In this document: piece by piece, positions 19,857 to 34,191 of the stretch
How positions within the stretch are numbered: position 1 is the stretch's first letter
Layout of the letters: each line of letters begins with the position of its first letter
NCBI RefSeq assembly: GCF_030053895.1
Contig: NZ_CP125781.1
Location: 4,278,001-4,342,000 of the forward strand
DNA from: Trabulsiella odontotermitis
GTDB taxonomy: Bacteria; Pseudomonadota; Gammaproteobacteria; Enterobacterales; Enterobacteriaceae
DNA length: 64,000 nucleotides
Direction of reading: 5' to 3'
Program-made: the position numbers and the translations under genes
The notes under the pieces: model-generated
Database searches by the model: none
Seen by the model: the letters and a program-made list of their open reading frames with translations, nothing else
What the model was told of the DNA's origin: nothing

Positions 19857-20372
19857 ATGGACAAGACTACTTCGCAAGCGCTGTTAGCTCATGCCGAGAA
19901 AGCCTGTGCGCAACGCGGCGTGCGCCTGACTCCGCAGCGCCTTGAGGTGCTACGCCTGATGAGCCTGCAACCCGGCGCCATCAGTGCCTATGATCTTCTG
20001 GATCTGTTGCGTGAAGCCGAACCGCAGGCAAAACCGCCAACCGTCTACCGGGCGCTGGAATTTTTACTCGAGCAGGGCTTTGTGCATAAAGTGGAGTCCA
20101 CCAACAGCTATGTGCTGTGCCACCTGTTCGATCAGCCAACGCACACCTCAGCCATGTTTATCTGCGACAGATGCGGCGTCGTTAAAGAAGAAGGTGCGGA
20201 AGGGGTCGAAGATATCCTGCATACGCTGGCGGCCAGGATGGGTTTTGCGCTGCGCCATAACGTCATAGAAGCGCATGGCTTGTGTGTGAACTGCGTGGAA
20301 GTTGAAGCCTGTCGCCATCCTGGTGAGTGCGGTCACGATCATTCCATTCAGATGAAGAAAAAAGCGCGCTAA
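19857..20372 (+). CDS. zur: Zur, zinc uptake repressor
   Basis: Zur is a Fur-family repressor that shuts znuABC when zinc is sufficient. The 171 residues have a winged helix (QRGVRLTPQRLEVLRLM, KPPTVYRALEFLLEQG) and a dimerisation domain with structural zinc cysteines in ICDRCG and LCVNCVEVEAC. A His-rich tail (HPGECGHDHS) precedes a basic end. Length equals E. coli. It converges on yjbJ. Confidence 0.97.
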   Translation: MDKTTSQALLAHAEKACAQRGVRLTPQRLEVLRLMSLQPGAISAYDLLDLLREAEPQAKPPTVYRALEFLLEQGFVHKVESTNSYVLCHLFDQPTHTSAMFICDRCGVVKEEGAEGVEDILHTLAARMGFALRHNVIEAHGLCVNCVEVEACRHPGECGHDHSIQMKKKAR

Positions 20373-20399
20373 AAACAGACGGGCGGCAAAACGCCGCCC
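20371..20399 (-). terminator. yjbJ terminator
   Basis: GGGCGGC (20381-20387) pairs with GCCGCCC (20393-20399). Read on the minus strand the stem is followed by GTCTGTTTTTAG. No T-run is seen on the plus strand, so zur termination there is less clear. Confidence 0.7.
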
Positions 20400-20439
20400 G
20401 GAGGGTTGTACGTCCTTGTACGCTCGGGTAAGAGCATTA

Positions 20440-20649
20440 TTACCAGTGGTAGTCGTTACGGGTTTCCCAGTCACGAACCTCTTTCTCAGCCTGGTCTTTC
20501 GCGTAGCCATAACGTTCCTGAATACGACCAACCAGTTGATCACGACGACCTTCAATCACCGTGAAGTCATCGTCAGTAAGTTTACCCCACTGCTCTTTCG
20601 CTTTACCTTTCAGTTGTTTCCAGTTACCGCCGATTTCGTCTTTATTCAT
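20440..20649 (-). CDS. yjbJ: YjbJ, CsbD-family stress protein
   Basis: YjbJ is an abundant small protein of the CsbD family induced in stationary phase in E. coli; its role is unclear. The 69-residue product is hydrophilic and has the CsbD core GNWKQLKGKAKEQWGKLTDDD. There are two tandem ATGs; the one at 20649 is chosen because GAGGAA is 6 nt upstream of it and only 3 nt upstream of the other. Confidence 0.95.
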   Translation of the reverse strand: MNKDEIGGNWKQLKGKAKEQWGKLTDDDFTVIEGRRDQLVGRIQERYGYAKDQAEKEVRDWETRNDYHW

Positions 20650-20770
20650 CATCAATTCCTCATCGTTCGGTTGTTAAAAAATCCTCGTCAGCCTTTCGTT
20701 TTCTGCTGAACGTAATAATAAGTTTAGACGAGACTGCTGCACCCGATTCGATATTCAGAATTTTTAACCG

Positions 20771-22090
20771 TCAGGCAAACCATGTGTTGTTCTGCCAGTG
20801 GCGTCGCCAGATCCACGCCAGTGACAATCCGCGCAGCGCCAGGAACACGGCCAGCGACAGCCATAAGCCATGATTTCCCAGCACCGGCACCGTCAATAGC
20901 GTTAAGGCAAACCCTGCCGCCGCCACAGCCATGCTGTTACGCATTTCAGCGCCGCGAGTGGCGCCAATAAACATGCCGTCCAGCAGATAACACCAGACGC
21001 CGATCACCGGCAAAATAACCTGCCAGATGACATAACGATCGGCCAGTTGTTGCAGGGAGGGTAAAGACGTGAGCATGGCAACGATCTGCTCGCCCGCTGC
21101 CAGGTAAACCAGCGCAAATGCCAGCGCCACCAGCCCGGACTGACGACACGCCGCGCGCCAGACATGTAGTAACTGGCTGCCATCTTTCGCGCCATACGCC
21201 TGCCCGGAATGGGCTTCCACGGCATAGGCGAAGCCATCCAGCGCATAGGCGGTGAAGGTCAGCATGGTCATCAGTACCGCATTGACCGCCACAATATCGC
21301 CCCCCAGACGCGCACCGAACACAGTGATGGTACCGAAACACAGTTGCAGCAGCAGGGAGCGCAGCATGATGTCTCGATTGAGCGCCAGCAATCGTCGAAA
21401 ATTGCCGCGCCATGCCTGTTTCAGTAACGCCAGCGAGACACCACGCAGCGCCAGAACCCGACGCGCCATCAGCAGACCGATAATAAACGTGGCATATTCT
21501 GCAATCACCGTTGCCAGCGCTGCGCCCTGCACGTTCATGTGCAGACCCATCACCAGCCAGAGATCAAGGACGATATTCAGGATATTGCCGACCACCAGCA
21601 GGATCACCGGGGCGCGGGCATATTGAACACCCAGCAGCCACCCCAGTAACACCAGATTCGCCAGCGACGCGGGCGCACTCAGCCAGCGGATCATCAGGAA
21701 CCGCCGTGCCTGCGCAAGCACGACATCGCTGCCGCCGACGATATGCAAGGCGAGTTCAATGATCGGCCCGCGCAACAGAACGATTAACGCACCGGCACCC
21801 AGCGCCATCAGCAGCGGTTGTACCAGCGATCTCGCCAGCGCCAGCGGATCTTTCGCGCCAAACGCCTGCGCGGTGAGCCCCGTGGTACTCATCCGCAGAA
21901 ACAGCAGCAGCATGAACAGGAAACTGGTTGCCGTCGCGCCTACCGCCACGCCGCCGAGGTAAACCGGGCTGTCGAGATGCCCCATCACCGCAGTATCCAC
22001 CAGCCCCAGCAAAGGCACGGTGATGTTGGAGAAAATCATCGGCAACGCCAGACGCCACAGTGCCTTATCGGCTGCGTTGAAAAGTTGCAT
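20771..22090 (-). CDS. dinF: DinF, MATE-family efflux transporter
   Basis: DinF is a damage-inducible MATE-family exporter linked to oxidative-stress and bile-salt tolerance in E. coli. The 439-residue product has about twelve membrane helices. Near the start are LALPMIFSNITVPLLGLVDT and GHLDSPVYLGGVAVGA, the typical MATE entry. It lies 69 bp downstream of lexA on the same strand and is cotranscribed with it, hence SOS-regulated. The start at 22090 (QLFNAADKALWR) agrees with E. coli; an 11-codon extension does not. Confidence 0.96.
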   Translation of the reverse strand: MQLFNAADKALWRLALPMIFSNITVPLLGLVDTAVMGHLDSPVYLGGVAVGATATSFLFMLLLFLRMSTTGLTAQAFGAKDPLALARSLVQPLLMALGAGALIVLLRGPIIELALHIVGGSDVVLAQARRFLMIRWLSAPASLANLVLLGWLLGVQYARAPVILLVVGNILNIVLDLWLVMGLHMNVQGAALATVIAEYATFIIGLLMARRVLALRGVSLALLKQAWRGNFRRLLALNRDIMLRSLLLQLCFGTITVFGARLGGDIVAVNAVLMTMLTFTAYALDGFAYAVEAHSGQAYGAKDGSQLLHVWRAACRQSGLVALAFALVYLAAGEQIVAMLTSLPSLQQLADRYVIWQVILPVIGVWCYLLDGMFIGATRGAEMRNSMAVAAAGFALTLLTVPVLGNHGLWLSLAVFLALRGLSLAWIWRRHWQNNTWFA

Positions 22091-22159
22091 GGGGAAATGC
22101 CTGAGGTAAAACGATACGCACACTGCGGCGCCGGTTGCGCCGCAGTAGGAAAAGGGTGG

Positions 22160-22768
22160 TTACAGCCAATCGCCGTTGCGAATCACGCCAACGGCCAGCC
22201 CTTCAATGGTAAAGCTCTGATTGCGCAGATCCACCACGATAGGGGAAAACTCGGTGTTTTCTGGCAACAGCTCAACCGTGTTGCCCTGTTTTTTCAGGCG
22301 CTTAACGGTAACTTCGTCATCGATGCGCGCAACAACCACCTGACCGTTGCGGACATCCTGCGTTTTATGGACGGCCAGCAGGTCGCCATCAATAATACCG
22401 ATGTCTTTCATGGACATTCCACTGACGCGCAGCAGAAAATCCGCGCTCGGTTTGAACATGGACGGATCAACCTGATAATGGCCTTCGATGTGCTCCTGCG
22501 CCAGCAGCGGCTCGCCCGCGGCAACGCGGCCAATCAGCGGCAGCCCTTCTTCCTCTTCAACCAGCAGGCGGATGCCGCGAGAGGCGCCAGAGACAATCTC
22601 AATGACGCCTTTACGCGCCAGCGCTTTCAGATGTTCTTCAGCGGCATTCGGGGAACGAAACCCCAAGCGCTGAGCGATTTCCGCACGCGTCGGTGGCATG
22701 CCCGTCTGGCCGATGTGATCCCGAATGAGATCAAACACCTCTTGCTGCCTGGTCGTTAACGCTTTCAT
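22160..22768 (-). CDS. lexA: LexA, SOS repressor
   Basis: LexA represses the SOS regulon and cleaves itself when RecA filaments form. The 202 residues match E. coli in length. Key sites are visible: winged helix at 1-69, cleavage bond Ala84-Gly85 (RVAAGEP), catalytic Ser119 (SGMSM) and Lys156 (TVKRL). Two LexA boxes upstream provide autoregulation. It is first in the lexA-dinF operon. Confidence 0.99.
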   Translation of the reverse strand: MKALTTRQQEVFDLIRDHIGQTGMPPTRAEIAQRLGFRSPNAAEEHLKALARKGVIEIVSGASRGIRLLVEEEEGLPLIGRVAAGEPLLAQEHIEGHYQVDPSMFKPSADFLLRVSGMSMKDIGIIDGDLLAVHKTQDVRNGQVVVARIDDEVTVKRLKKQGNTVELLPENTEFSPIVVDLRNQSFTIEGLAVGVIRNGDWL

Positions 22769-22774
22769 TCCGCC

Positions 22775-22794
22775 CCCTGGGTGTATATACAGTT
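22775..22794. promoter_or_regulatory. LexA box proximal to lexA
   Basis: CTG-N10-CAG at 22777-22792; on the minus strand it reads AACTGTATATACACCCAGGG, as in E. coli. Confidence 0.95.
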
Positions 22795-22795
22795 A

Positions 22796-22815
22796 TGCTG
22801 TGAGTATATACAGTT
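22796..22815. promoter_or_regulatory. LexA box distal to lexA
   Basis: CTG-N10-CAG at 22798-22813; the minus strand reads AACTGTATATACTCACAGCA. It is separated from the proximal box by one base, the tandem arrangement known for lexA. Confidence 0.95.
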
Positions 22816-22876
22816 AACGCCCATTTTGAAACCACAAAAAGCACAAAAACCAGAGTCTTCTTCAATTCTGGAAGCA

Positions 22877-23245
22877 TTATCGAAAATGTGACCACAACAG
22901 CGTGACCCAGGTGATGAGCGCGATAATAATCGCCAGCAGCACCGCCGCCGAGCCCATATCCTTCGCCCGGCCAGAGAGTTCATGGCGTTCCGTCCCGATG
23001 CGATCCACCACTGCCTCTATCGCGCTATTGATGATTTCCACTATCATCACCAGAAGAACGGAGCTAATCAGTAACACCCGCGTAATGGCATCGACATCCA
23101 GCACGCAGGCAATAATAATCGCAACGATGGCGGCAACGCCCTCCTGACGAAACGCGGCTTCGTTGACCCATGCAGCGCGTATCCCTTTCCAGGAATATCC
23201 AGCCGCGTTGATGATTCGGGTTAACCCGGTGGTATTATTAGCCAT
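22877..23245 (-). CDS. dgkA: DgkA, diacylglycerol kinase
   Basis: DgkA phosphorylates diacylglycerol left over from membrane-derived oligosaccharide synthesis back to phosphatidic acid. It is a trimeric inner-membrane enzyme with three helices per chain. The 122-residue product equals E. coli and has RAAWVNEAAFRQEG and the active-site region VEIINSAIEAVVDRIG…HELSGRAKDMGSAAV. The start at 23245 (ANNTTGLTRI) is chosen; 29 upstream in-frame codons have no homology. Divergent from plsB, another phosphatidate-producing enzyme. Confidence 0.97.
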   Translation of the reverse strand: MANNTTGLTRIINAAGYSWKGIRAAWVNEAAFRQEGVAAIVAIIIACVLDVDAITRVLLISSVLLVMIVEIINSAIEAVVDRIGTERHELSGRAKDMGSAAVLLAIIIALITWVTLLWSHFR

Positions 23246-23422
23246 CAAAAAGAACCTTTTGTTATGTGCGTCAATGACAAGTACAGGTATTAACCGGAAT
23301 AATTCACGCTTCGGCCTACACCATCGCGGCACGAAGTATGACGGCTTACCACAGATATTCTGTACGCTTTCTGTTATTCTTGCCGCGCATTTGCATTATT
23401 AACCAGAGGCTTTACATCGTTT

Positions 23423-25843
23423 ATGTCCGGCTGGCCACGAATTTACTACAAATTACTGAATTTACCATTAAGCGTACTGGTAAAAAGCAAGTCGATTCCG
23501 GCAGAACCTGCTCAGGAGTTAGGGCTCGATACATCACGCCCTATTATGTACGTTTTGCCTTATAACTCTAAGGCAGACTTGCTGACCTTGCGCGCTCAAT
23601 GTCTGGCGCATGATTTACCTGATCCGCTGGAGCCGCTTGAAATCGACGGCACGGTGCTGCCGCGTTACGTGTTTATCCATGGCGGCCCACGCGTTTTCAC
23701 CTATTACGCGCCGAAAGAAGAGTCCATCAAACTGTTCCATAACTATCTGGATCTGCATCGCAGCAACCCAGATCTCGACGTGCAGATGGTCCCGGTTTCG
23801 GTGATGTTTGGTCGTTCTCCGGGGCGTGATAAAGGCGAAGAGAACCCGCCGCTACGCATGCTGAACGGCATTCAGAAATTTTTCGCCGTCACCTGGCTTG
23901 GCCGCGACAGCTTCGTGCGCTTCTCCCCTTCCGTCTCCTTACGCCGGATGGCGACGGAGCACGGCACGGATAAAACCATCGCCCAGAAACTGGCGCGTGT
24001 GGCGCGCATGCACTTTGCCCGTCAGCGTCTGGCAGCCGTCGGCCCGCGTCTGCCGGCGCGTCAGGATCTGTTCAATAAGCTGCTGTCCTCGAAAGCGATC
24101 GCCCGTGCGGTGGAAGACGAAGCGCGCAGCAAAAAAATCTCTCACGAGAAGGCGCAGCAGAACGCCATCGCCCTGATGGAAGAAATTGCCGCCAACTTCT
24201 CCTATGAGATGATCCGCCTGACTGACCGCATCCTCGGTTTTACCTGGAACCGGTTATACCAGGGGATTAACGTTCATAACGCGGAGCGCGTACGTCAACT
24301 GGCGCACGATGGTCACGAAATCGTCTATGTGCCCTGCCACCGCAGCCACATGGATTACCTGCTGCTGTCTTACGTGCTCTATCACCAGGGGCTGGTACCG
24401 CCGCACATTGCTGCGGGGATCAACCTTAACTTCTGGCCTGCCGGGCCGATTTTCCGTCGCCTCGGCGCGTTCTTCATCCGCCGTACCTTCAAGGGCAACA
24501 AACTCTATTCCACCGTGTTCCGCGAATATCTGGGCGAGCTGTTCAGCCGTGGCTATTCCGTTGAATACTTTGTGGAAGGCGGGCGTTCGCGCACCGGCCG
24601 GTTGTTGGATCCGAAAACCGGTACGCTGTCGATGACCATTCAGGCGATGCTGCGCGGCGGCACCCGTCCGATCACCCTGGTGCCTATCTACATTGGTTAC
24701 GAGCACGTGATGGAAGTGGGCACCTACGCCAAAGAACTGCGCGGCGCCACCAAAGAGAAAGAGAGCCTGCCGCAGATGATGCGCGGCTTAAGTAAGCTGC
24801 GTAATCTCGGCCAGGGCTATGTGAACTTTGGTGAGCCGCTGCCGCTGATGACGTACCTGAATCACCATGTGCCGAACTGGCGCGAGGCTATCGATCCTAT
24901 CGAAGCGGTGCGTCCGGCCTGGCTGACGCCGACGGTCAACGACATTGCCGCTGATCTGATGGTGCGCATCAACAACGCCGGGGCCGCCAACGCCATGAAC
25001 CTGTGTTGCACGGCGCTGCTGGCTTCTCGCCAGCGTTCTCTGACCCGCGAGCAGTTAACGCAACAGCTGGATTGCTACCTTGAGCTGATGCGTAACGTGC
25101 CCTATTCCCCGGATTCAACCGTGCCGTCCGTATCAGCCAGTGCGCTGATCGATCACGCGTTGCAGATGAACAAGTTCGAAGTCGAGCAAGACACCATCGG
25201 CGATATCATCATTCTGCCGCGCGAGCAGGCGGTGCTGATGACGTACTACCGCAATAACATCGCCCACATGCTGATGCTGCCGTCTCTGCTGGCGGCCATC
25301 GTGACGCAGCATCGCCACATTTCCCGCGACGATATTCTGCATCACGTCGAAATCCTCTACCCGCTGTTGAAAGCAGAGCTGTTCCTGCGCTGGGAAAACG
25401 AGGAGATGGTCGGTGTCATTGATGCGTTGATAGCGGAAATGCAGCGTCAGGCGCTGATTACCCGGCACGACGACGACATTGCTATCAATCCGTCGCATTC
25501 CCGGACGCTACAGTTGCTGGCGGCGGGCGCGCGTGAAACGCTGCAACGCTATGCCATCACCTTCTGGCTGCTCAGCACGAACCCGTCAATCAACCGCAGC
25601 TCGCTGGAAAAAGAGAGCCGCACCATGGCGCAGCGTCTGTCGGTGCTGCACGGCATTAACGCGCCGGAATTCTTCGACAAGGCAGTGTTCAGTACACTGG
25701 TGTTAACACTGCGCGATGAAGGCTATATCAGCGATACGGGTGACGCCGAGCCGGAAGAGACGATGAAGGTGTACCAGCTTCTGGCGGATTTGATTACATC
25801 AGATGTTCGCCTGACGATTGAAAGCGTCAGTCAGGACGCATAA
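23423..25843 (+). CDS. plsB: PlsB, glycerol-3-phosphate acyltransferase
   Basis: PlsB makes lysophosphatidic acid from sn-glycerol-3-phosphate and acyl-ACP or acyl-CoA, the first step of phospholipid synthesis at the inner membrane. The 806-residue protein shows acyltransferase block [10 protein letters not shown] (His and Asp of HX4D, about 306-311), block [17 protein letters not shown], block [16 protein letters not shown] and block [13 protein letters not shown]. The length is as in E. coli (807). Start GTTT-ATG at 23423 with [11 protein letters not shown]. Confidence 0.98.
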   Translation: MSGWPRIYYKLLNLPLSVLVKSKSIPAEPAQELGLDTSRPIMYVLPYNSKADLLTLRAQCLAHDLPDPLEPLEIDGTVLPRYVFIHGGPRVFTYYAPKEESIKLFHNYLDLHRSNPDLDVQMVPVSVMFGRSPGRDKGEENPPLRMLNGIQKFFAVTWLGRDSFVRFSPSVSLRRMATEHGTDKTIAQKLARVARMHFARQRLAAVGPRLPARQDLFNKLLSSKAIARAVEDEARSKKISHEKAQQNAIALMEEIAANFSYEMIRLTDRILGFTWNRLYQGINVHNAERVRQLAHDGHEIVYVPCHRSHMDYLLLSYVLYHQGLVPPHIAAGINLNFWPAGPIFRRLGAFFIRRTFKGNKLYSTVFREYLGELFSRGYSVEYFVEGGRSRTGRLLDPKTGTLSMTIQAMLRGGTRPITLVPIYIGYEHVMEVGTYAKELRGATKEKESLPQMMRGLSKLRNLGQGYVNFGEPLPLMTYLNHHVPNWREAIDPIEAVRPAWLTPTVNDIAADLMVRINNAGAANAMNLCCTALLASRQRSLTREQLTQQLDCYLELMRNVPYSPDSTVPSVSASALIDHALQMNKFEVEQDTIGDIIILPREQAVLMTYYRNNIAHMLMLPSLLAAIVTQHRHISRDDILHHVEILYPLLKAELFLRWENEEMVGVIDALIAEMQRQALITRHDDDIAINPSHSRTLQLLAAGARETLQRYAITFWLLSTNPSINRSSLEKESRTMAQRLSVLHGINAPEFFDKAVFSTLVLTLRDEGYISDTGDAEPEETMKVYQLLADLITSDVRLTIESVSQDA

Positions 25844-25860
25844 AACGCCCTTCACCGAAG

Positions 25861-25888
25861 AGCCCTCTCCATGGAGAGGGCTTTTTTA
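25861..25888. terminator. Shared terminator between plsB and ubiA
   Basis: AGCCCTCTCC and GGAGAGGGCT form a near-perfect stem around CATG, followed on the plus strand by six T. The T-run overlaps the ubiA stop codon, so only plsB has a proper U-tract. Confidence 0.85.
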
Positions 25889-26755
25889 TGCCATAAAGCT
25901 CATCGCCAGTCCGAGAAATAGCACCAGTCCGACGTAATTGTTATTCATAAACGCTTTGAAACAGGCATCGCGCTCGCGATCTTTAATCAGCTTCTGTTGA
26001 TAGACAAACAGCGCGCCAGCCACCGCGACCGACCAGTAAAACGCCCAGCCCAGGTGGTTCATCATGCCGATGGCGACCATCAGTGCCAGCACGGCGACCT
26101 GCAAAATACCGATGATCAGTTTGTCGTATTGCCCGAACAGGATCGCTGTCGATTTAATACCGATTTTCAGATCGTCATCGCGATCGACCATCGCGTACTG
26201 CGTATCGTAAGCCACCGCCCACAGAATATTGGCGAGGAACATCAGCCAGCAGCTCAGCGGTAGTGATTCACTGACCGCCGCAAACGCCATCGGAATGGAC
26301 CAGCCAAACGCGGCGCCCAGCACCACCTGCGGCAGATGGGTGTAACGCTTCATGAAGGGATAAACCCAGGCCAGCGCCAGCGCCGCCACGGAGAGCAGAA
26401 TGGTCATGGTGTTGAGCGTCAACACCAGTAAAAATGAAAGCATCACCAGCACGACAAACAGCGTACGCGCCTCTTTCTCGGTGACATCACCGCTGGGTAA
26501 CGGGCGGTGCGCTGTTCGCTTAACATGACCGTCGAATTTACGATCGGCATAATCGTTGACCACACAACCTGCCGCGCGCATCAACCAGACACCCGCGACA
26601 AAAACGGCAAGGATCCACAGCGGCGGCAGACCGGGAGCCGCCAGCCACAACGCCCACAGCGTCGGCCACAGCAACAGCAACGCGCCAATCGGTTTGTCGG
26701 TACGCATCAGGCGATGAAATGCCAAAAGCTTATCCTGCGTAAGACTCCACTCCAT
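25886..26755 (-). CDS. ubiA: UbiA, 4-hydroxybenzoate octaprenyltransferase
   Basis: UbiA prenylates 4-hydroxybenzoate, the second committed step of ubiquinone synthesis, in the inner membrane. The 289-residue product has about nine helices and the two Asp-rich motifs that bind magnesium diphosphate: NDYADRKFD and [12 protein letters not shown]. It lies 13 bp downstream of ubiC, its pathway neighbour. Confidence 0.98.
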   Translation of the reverse strand: MEWSLTQDKLLAFHRLMRTDKPIGALLLLWPTLWALWLAAPGLPPLWILAVFVAGVWLMRAAGCVVNDYADRKFDGHVKRTAHRPLPSGDVTEKEARTLFVVLVMLSFLLVLTLNTMTILLSVAALALAWVYPFMKRYTHLPQVVLGAAFGWSIPMAFAAVSESLPLSCWLMFLANILWAVAYDTQYAMVDRDDDLKIGIKSTAILFGQYDKLIIGILQVAVLALMVAIGMMNHLGWAFYWSVAVAGALFVYQQKLIKDRERDACFKAFMNNNYVGLVLFLGLAMSFMA

Positions 26756-26768
26756 TTTTTTGTACCTC

Positions 26769-27266
26769 TTAATACAGCGGCGATGCAGGCAAAAACAGCT
26801 CTGTCAGTAACAGCGGTTTACCGCTCAGGCGAAGGCGGGAACGACGCCCCCACAGCTCTGCATAGCGACCGATTTCAATAAAATCACGGGTCAGCGAGGA
26901 TGACGTAAACAGGTAACGACCCAGCGGCACGTTCCCGAGCTGTTGCAACGCTAATTCCGGGCCGGTCAGCGTGGATTCAGGCACCACGGTACGCCCCGCC
27001 AGCCACGGTTCGCCATCAGCACACAGCAGAATTTCCCGCAGCCAGTAGCGCGGTTCGTCAGGTAACAGTGCCTGCTCTTCGTCGATGGCGTCGCGCGTTA
27101 CAAAGCCTTCGCGGATCATCGTCACAGTGATGGTTTTGCCCTGCTGCTCAAAACGTTTGGTCATGGAATCTTCCAGCAGCAGCCAGTCCAGCAGTTGCGG
27201 ATCCAGAGAGGGAATTGCGTCGTAATAGCGTAGCTCACGCAGTTGCGTGAGTGCCGGATGTGTCAT
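26769..27266 (-). CDS. ubiC: UbiC, chorismate pyruvate-lyase
   Basis: UbiC converts chorismate to 4-hydroxybenzoate and pyruvate. The 165 residues equal E. coli; [24 protein letters not shown] contains the active-site Arg, and [16 protein letters not shown] and [21 protein letters not shown] follow. The start at 27266 ([11 protein letters not shown]) matches the family; an ATG five codons upstream does not. Confidence 0.97.
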   Translation of the reverse strand: MTHPALTQLRELRYYDAIPSLDPQLLDWLLLEDSMTKRFEQQGKTITVTMIREGFVTRDAIDEEQALLPDEPRYWLREILLCADGEPWLAGRTVVPESTLTGPELALQQLGNVPLGRYLFTSSSLTRDFIEIGRYAELWGRRSRLRLSGKPLLLTELFLPASPLY

Positions 27267-27383
27267 GCCTGACGTCTCCAATACATAACTTTAAGGCATT
27301 GTAACGCAGAAAAGCGATTTCGGGGCGGATACACGTCAATATACGATCATTAGCGTAACAGGTACGTAACGAACCTTAATAAT

Positions 27384-27412
27384 AAAAAAGGTGCGCCCGG
27401 GGTGGACGCACC
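27384..27412 (-). terminator. malM terminator
   Basis: On the minus strand GGTGCGTCC and GGGCGCACC form the stem, followed by TTTTTTATTATT. It is about 40 nt beyond the malM stop and ends the malK-lamB-malM operon. Confidence 0.9.
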
Positions 27413-27451
27413 GAAAGGCTTCGCCTAAACATCAGCATTGCGGGGAGACGC

Positions 27452-28384
27452 TTACCCCTTGCCTTTTACACTGCTGATAAAGGTGGAACGAGCAGATGTC
27501 GAGCCGAGGCGCTCAGCTTCGTCCAGGAGTTTCAGGGCTTTATCAACGTCGCCTTTCGCGACAGCTTGCTTAATGGCATTGTTGAAATAGGTTTCCGTGT
27601 CATCAAGCACTGGCGCGCTCTTTTTCGCAGGCGCGGCAGGTGCTGCGGCAACCGGTGCGGCATATACCGGTGCTGCCGTGTTACCGACGGTGACCGGGCC
27701 AGGTTTCGAGGCGCCGAACAGCGGGCCGACCAGCACGCTGGAGCCGGAAGAGGTTTTCACCTTCAGCTTCACTGTACCGTCAGTCACGTGGCGGGCAATC
27801 GGATCGGGGATGTCAGGCACTGCGTTGCCGGTACCTTTCGCATAGGCTTTTGCCGGATCAAGCAGTGTGGTGGTTTGCTGGAGATCCTGCGGCGTAGTGA
27901 AGACCAGCACGTAAATTTTTTGCTGACCCAGCGCGGGTGTCAGGCGCATTTCGCCTTCCAGGCGATCGGCGCTCATCACGCCCGGTTCCTGATAGGTGAA
28001 ATAGCTGCTCGGGAAAAAGGCGGAAGGCGTCATGTTCTGATCAAGGATCAGCACATTCGGCGCAAAAACCTGCGTTCTCTTATCCACTTCGCTGCTGAGC
28101 GTCAGATACAGCTCGCCGATATTGGCCGGTACGCTGTAGGCGGCGACCGGACCAGTAATGCCCGGAACATTAAGTTGCTGACCGCCCGTAGAGAGCTGGG
28201 TCGCCTGGATTTTGGCTTGATCGACCGGGGTCCAGGTCAGTTGCTGAAGCGCGTCGGTCGGAATAGCCGGTGCAGCAGAGGTATTCTGCGGCACAATATT
28301 CACATCGGCGAGCGTCATCATCGGAGCGCTTGCCAGTAAACCTGCACAGAGACTCAGTGCGACGAGACTTTTTTTCATTTTCAT
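27452..28384 (-). CDS. malM: MalM, periplasmic maltose-operon protein
   Basis: MalM is the periplasmic product of the third gene in the malK-lamB-malM operon; its exact role is unknown. The 310-residue protein has a signal peptide (MKMKKSLVALSLCAGLLASAPMMTLA), a beta-rich domain (TPSAFFPSSYFTYQEPG, VYVLVFTT-type segment), an Ala/Pro-rich linker at about 240-262 and a C-terminal helical domain (VAKGDVDKALKLLDEAERLG). The linker is a few residues longer than in E. coli (306 total). Confidence 0.96.
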   Translation of the reverse strand: MKMKKSLVALSLCAGLLASAPMMTLADVNIVPQNTSAAPAIPTDALQQLTWTPVDQAKIQATQLSTGGQQLNVPGITGPVAAYSVPANIGELYLTLSSEVDKRTQVFAPNVLILDQNMTPSAFFPSSYFTYQEPGVMSADRLEGEMRLTPALGQQKIYVLVFTTPQDLQQTTTLLDPAKAYAKGTGNAVPDIPDPIARHVTDGTVKLKVKTSSGSSVLVGPLFGASKPGPVTVGNTAAPVYAAPVAAAPAAPAKKSAPVLDDTETYFNNAIKQAVAKGDVDKALKLLDEAERLGSTSARSTFISSVKGKG

Positions 28385-28446
28385 CGTTATTCCCTCAAAC
28401 AGGGTCCAGTCGGTAGCCAGGCAATGGCGCGCTGAACCTAAGGAGA

Positions 28447-28464
28447 GAGGGGCTTGCGCCCCTC
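28447..28464 (-). other. Hairpin between lamB and malM
   Basis: GAGGGGC (28447-28453) pairs with GCCCCTC (28458-28464) around TTGC. No T-run follows, so it is more likely an RNA-stability or attenuating stem that sets malM expression below lamB than a terminator. Confidence 0.6.
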
Positions 28465-28494
28465 TTCAGGTCATTACATCGGGTTAACTTACTA

Positions 28495-30992
<2,498 letters not shown>

Positions 30993-31164
30993 GCCCTTCT
31001 CCCTTCGTTACAACCTGTCACCAACAGACACATTCAAGTTGGGCTGACTATGCGCTATTGATTTAGGGCGTGAATCCTCCACCCCCGGAGTTTTTTATGG
31101 GGGAGGAGACGGGAGGATGAGAGAGCAGGCTCTGCCACCTGAGACGGCAGGCGCAGAGGATTTT

Positions 31165-31180
31165 TGTGATGGTCATTACA
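31165..31180. promoter_or_regulatory. CRP site in malK-malE region
   Basis: TGTGATGGTCATTACA: a full left half-site and one mismatch in the right half. Confidence 0.75.
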
Positions 31181-31227
31181 AAAATGGGGGCATTTTTATG
31201 TGCGCTGGCACCCATAACTCACTTTTA

Positions 31228-31243
31228 TGTAACAGAGATCACA
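31228..31243. promoter_or_regulatory. CRP site proximal to malE
   Basis: TGTAACAGAGATCACA: one mismatch on the left, perfect TCACA on the right. The same block occurs in the E. coli malE promoter. Confidence 0.8.
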
Positions 31244-31293
31244 CAAACCAGGGTTGGGGCGTAGACAAAGGGAGGATGGAAAGGGGTTGCTAA

Positions 31294-32553
<1,260 letters not shown>

Positions 32554-32562
32554 GTCAGAAAA

Positions 32563-32588
32563 CGGCGGGTGGCGCTGCGCTACCCGCC
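32563..32588 (+). repeat. REP-like hairpin between malE and malF
   Basis: GGCGGGT…ACCCGCC around GGCGCTGCGC is a REP/PU-type palindrome. E. coli has REPs at the same spot, where they help keep MalE far more abundant than MalF. Confidence 0.8.
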
Positions 32589-32633
32589 TGCTGTCGTTCA
32601 GGAACATGTTCACCGTTGTAGAGGAAGATCCCC

Positions 32634-34178
32634 ATGGATGTCATTAAAAAGAAGCACTGGTGGCAAAGCGACGCCCTGAAGTGGTTAGTGATTGGCGTGC
32701 TGGGCCTGCTGGTCGGTTACCTTGTCGTTTTAATGTACGCCCAGGGAGAGTACCTGTTCGCCATCATGACGCTGATCTTAAGCTCTGTTGGCCTTTATAT
32801 TTTTGCGAATCGCAAAGCTTATGCCTGGCGCTATGTGTACCCAGGCGTCGCCGGGATGGGCTTGTTTGTTCTGTTTCCGCTGATTTGCACCATCGCCATC
32901 GCGTTCACCAACTACAGCAGTACCAACCAGCTGACGTTTGAGCGTGCGCAACAGGTGCTGATGGACCGCGTGTACCAGGCCGGGAAAACCTTCAACTTTG
33001 GTTTATATCCGTCGGGGGATGCGTGGAAACTGGCGCTGACCGACGGGGAAAGCGGGAAAAATTATCTCTCTGACACCTTTACGTTGGGCGGCGAACAAAA
33101 GCTTACCGTAAAAGAAACCGATGCCCTGCCGGCAGGCGAGCGGGCGAATCTGCGCGTCATCACCCAGAATCGCCAGGCGCTGAACCAACTGACCGCCATC
33201 CTGCCCGACGAGAGCAAAGTGGTGATGAGCTCGCTGCGTCAGTTCTCCGGCACACGCCCGCTGTATACACTTAGCGACGATGGCGTCCTGACCAACAATC
33301 AAAACGGCACAAAATATCGCCCAAACAACAGTGCCGGGTTTTATCAGGCGATTAATGCGGATGGCAACTGGGGCGACGAAAAACTCAGCCCCGGCTATAC
33401 CGTGACCATTGGCTGGGATAACTTTACCCGCGTCTTTACCGACGAGGGCATTCAGAAGCCGTTCCTGGCGATTTTCGTCTGGACGGTGGTGTTCTCCATG
33501 CTGACCGTGCTGCTGACCGTAGCTGTCGGCATGGTGCTGGCTTGTGTGGTGCAATGGGAATCGCTGAAAGGCAAAGCGGTTTACCGCGTGCTGCTGATCC
33601 TGCCCTATGCAGTGCCGTCGTTTATTTCTATTTTGATTTTCAAAGGGTTGTTCAACCAGAGCTTTGGTGAAATCAACATGATGCTGAGCACGCTGTTTGG
33701 CATCCGACCGGCGTGGTTCAGCGATCCGATCACCGCGCGCACGATGATCATCATCGTCAACACCTGGCTGGGCTATCCGTACATGATGATCCTCTGCATG
33801 GGGCTGCTGAAGGCGATCCCGGACGATCTCTACGAAGCGTCGGCGATGGATGGCGCGGGTCCGTTCCAGAATTTCTTCCGGATCACCCTGCCGCTGCTGA
33901 TCAAGCCGCTGACCCCGCTGATGATCGCCAGCTTCGCGTTTAACTTTAACAACTTCGTGCTGATCCAGTTGTTGACCAACGGCGGGCCGGATCGTCTCGG
34001 CACCACCACCCCGGCAGGTTATACCGACCTGCTGGTGAGCTACACCTACCGCATCGCCTTCGAAGGTGGCGGCGGGCAGGACTTTGGACTCGCGGCGGCG
34101 ATCGCTACGATCATCTTCCTGCTGGTAGGCGCGCTGGCGATTGTGAACCTGAAAGCCACACGAATGAAATTTGACTAA
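32634..34178 (+). CDS. malF: MalF, maltose permease subunit
   Basis: MalF is an inner-membrane subunit of the maltose ABC importer. The 514 residues have eight helices, the large periplasmic P2 loop between helices 3 and 4 (about 95-270) that holds MalE, and the EAA loop [20 protein letters not shown] that docks on MalK. Length equals E. coli. AGAGGAAGA precedes the ATG. Confidence 0.98.
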   Translation: MDVIKKKHWWQSDALKWLVIGVLGLLVGYLVVLMYAQGEYLFAIMTLILSSVGLYIFANRKAYAWRYVYPGVAGMGLFVLFPLICTIAIAFTNYSSTNQLTFERAQQVLMDRVYQAGKTFNFGLYPSGDAWKLALTDGESGKNYLSDTFTLGGEQKLTVKETDALPAGERANLRVITQNRQALNQLTAILPDESKVVMSSLRQFSGTRPLYTLSDDGVLTNNQNGTKYRPNNSAGFYQAINADGNWGDEKLSPGYTVTIGWDNFTRVFTDEGIQKPFLAIFVWTVVFSMLTVLLTVAVGMVLACVVQWESLKGKAVYRVLLILPYAVPSFISILIFKGLFNQSFGEINMMLSTLFGIRPAWFSDPITARTMIIIVNTWLGYPYMMILCMGLLKAIPDDLYEASAMDGAGPFQNFFRITLPLLIKPLTPLMIASFAFNFNNFVLIQLLTNGGPDRLGTTTPAGYTDLLVSYTYRIAFEGGGGQDFGLAAAIATIIFLLVGALAIVNLKATRMKFD

Positions 34179-34191
34179 GGAGGGACAGACG

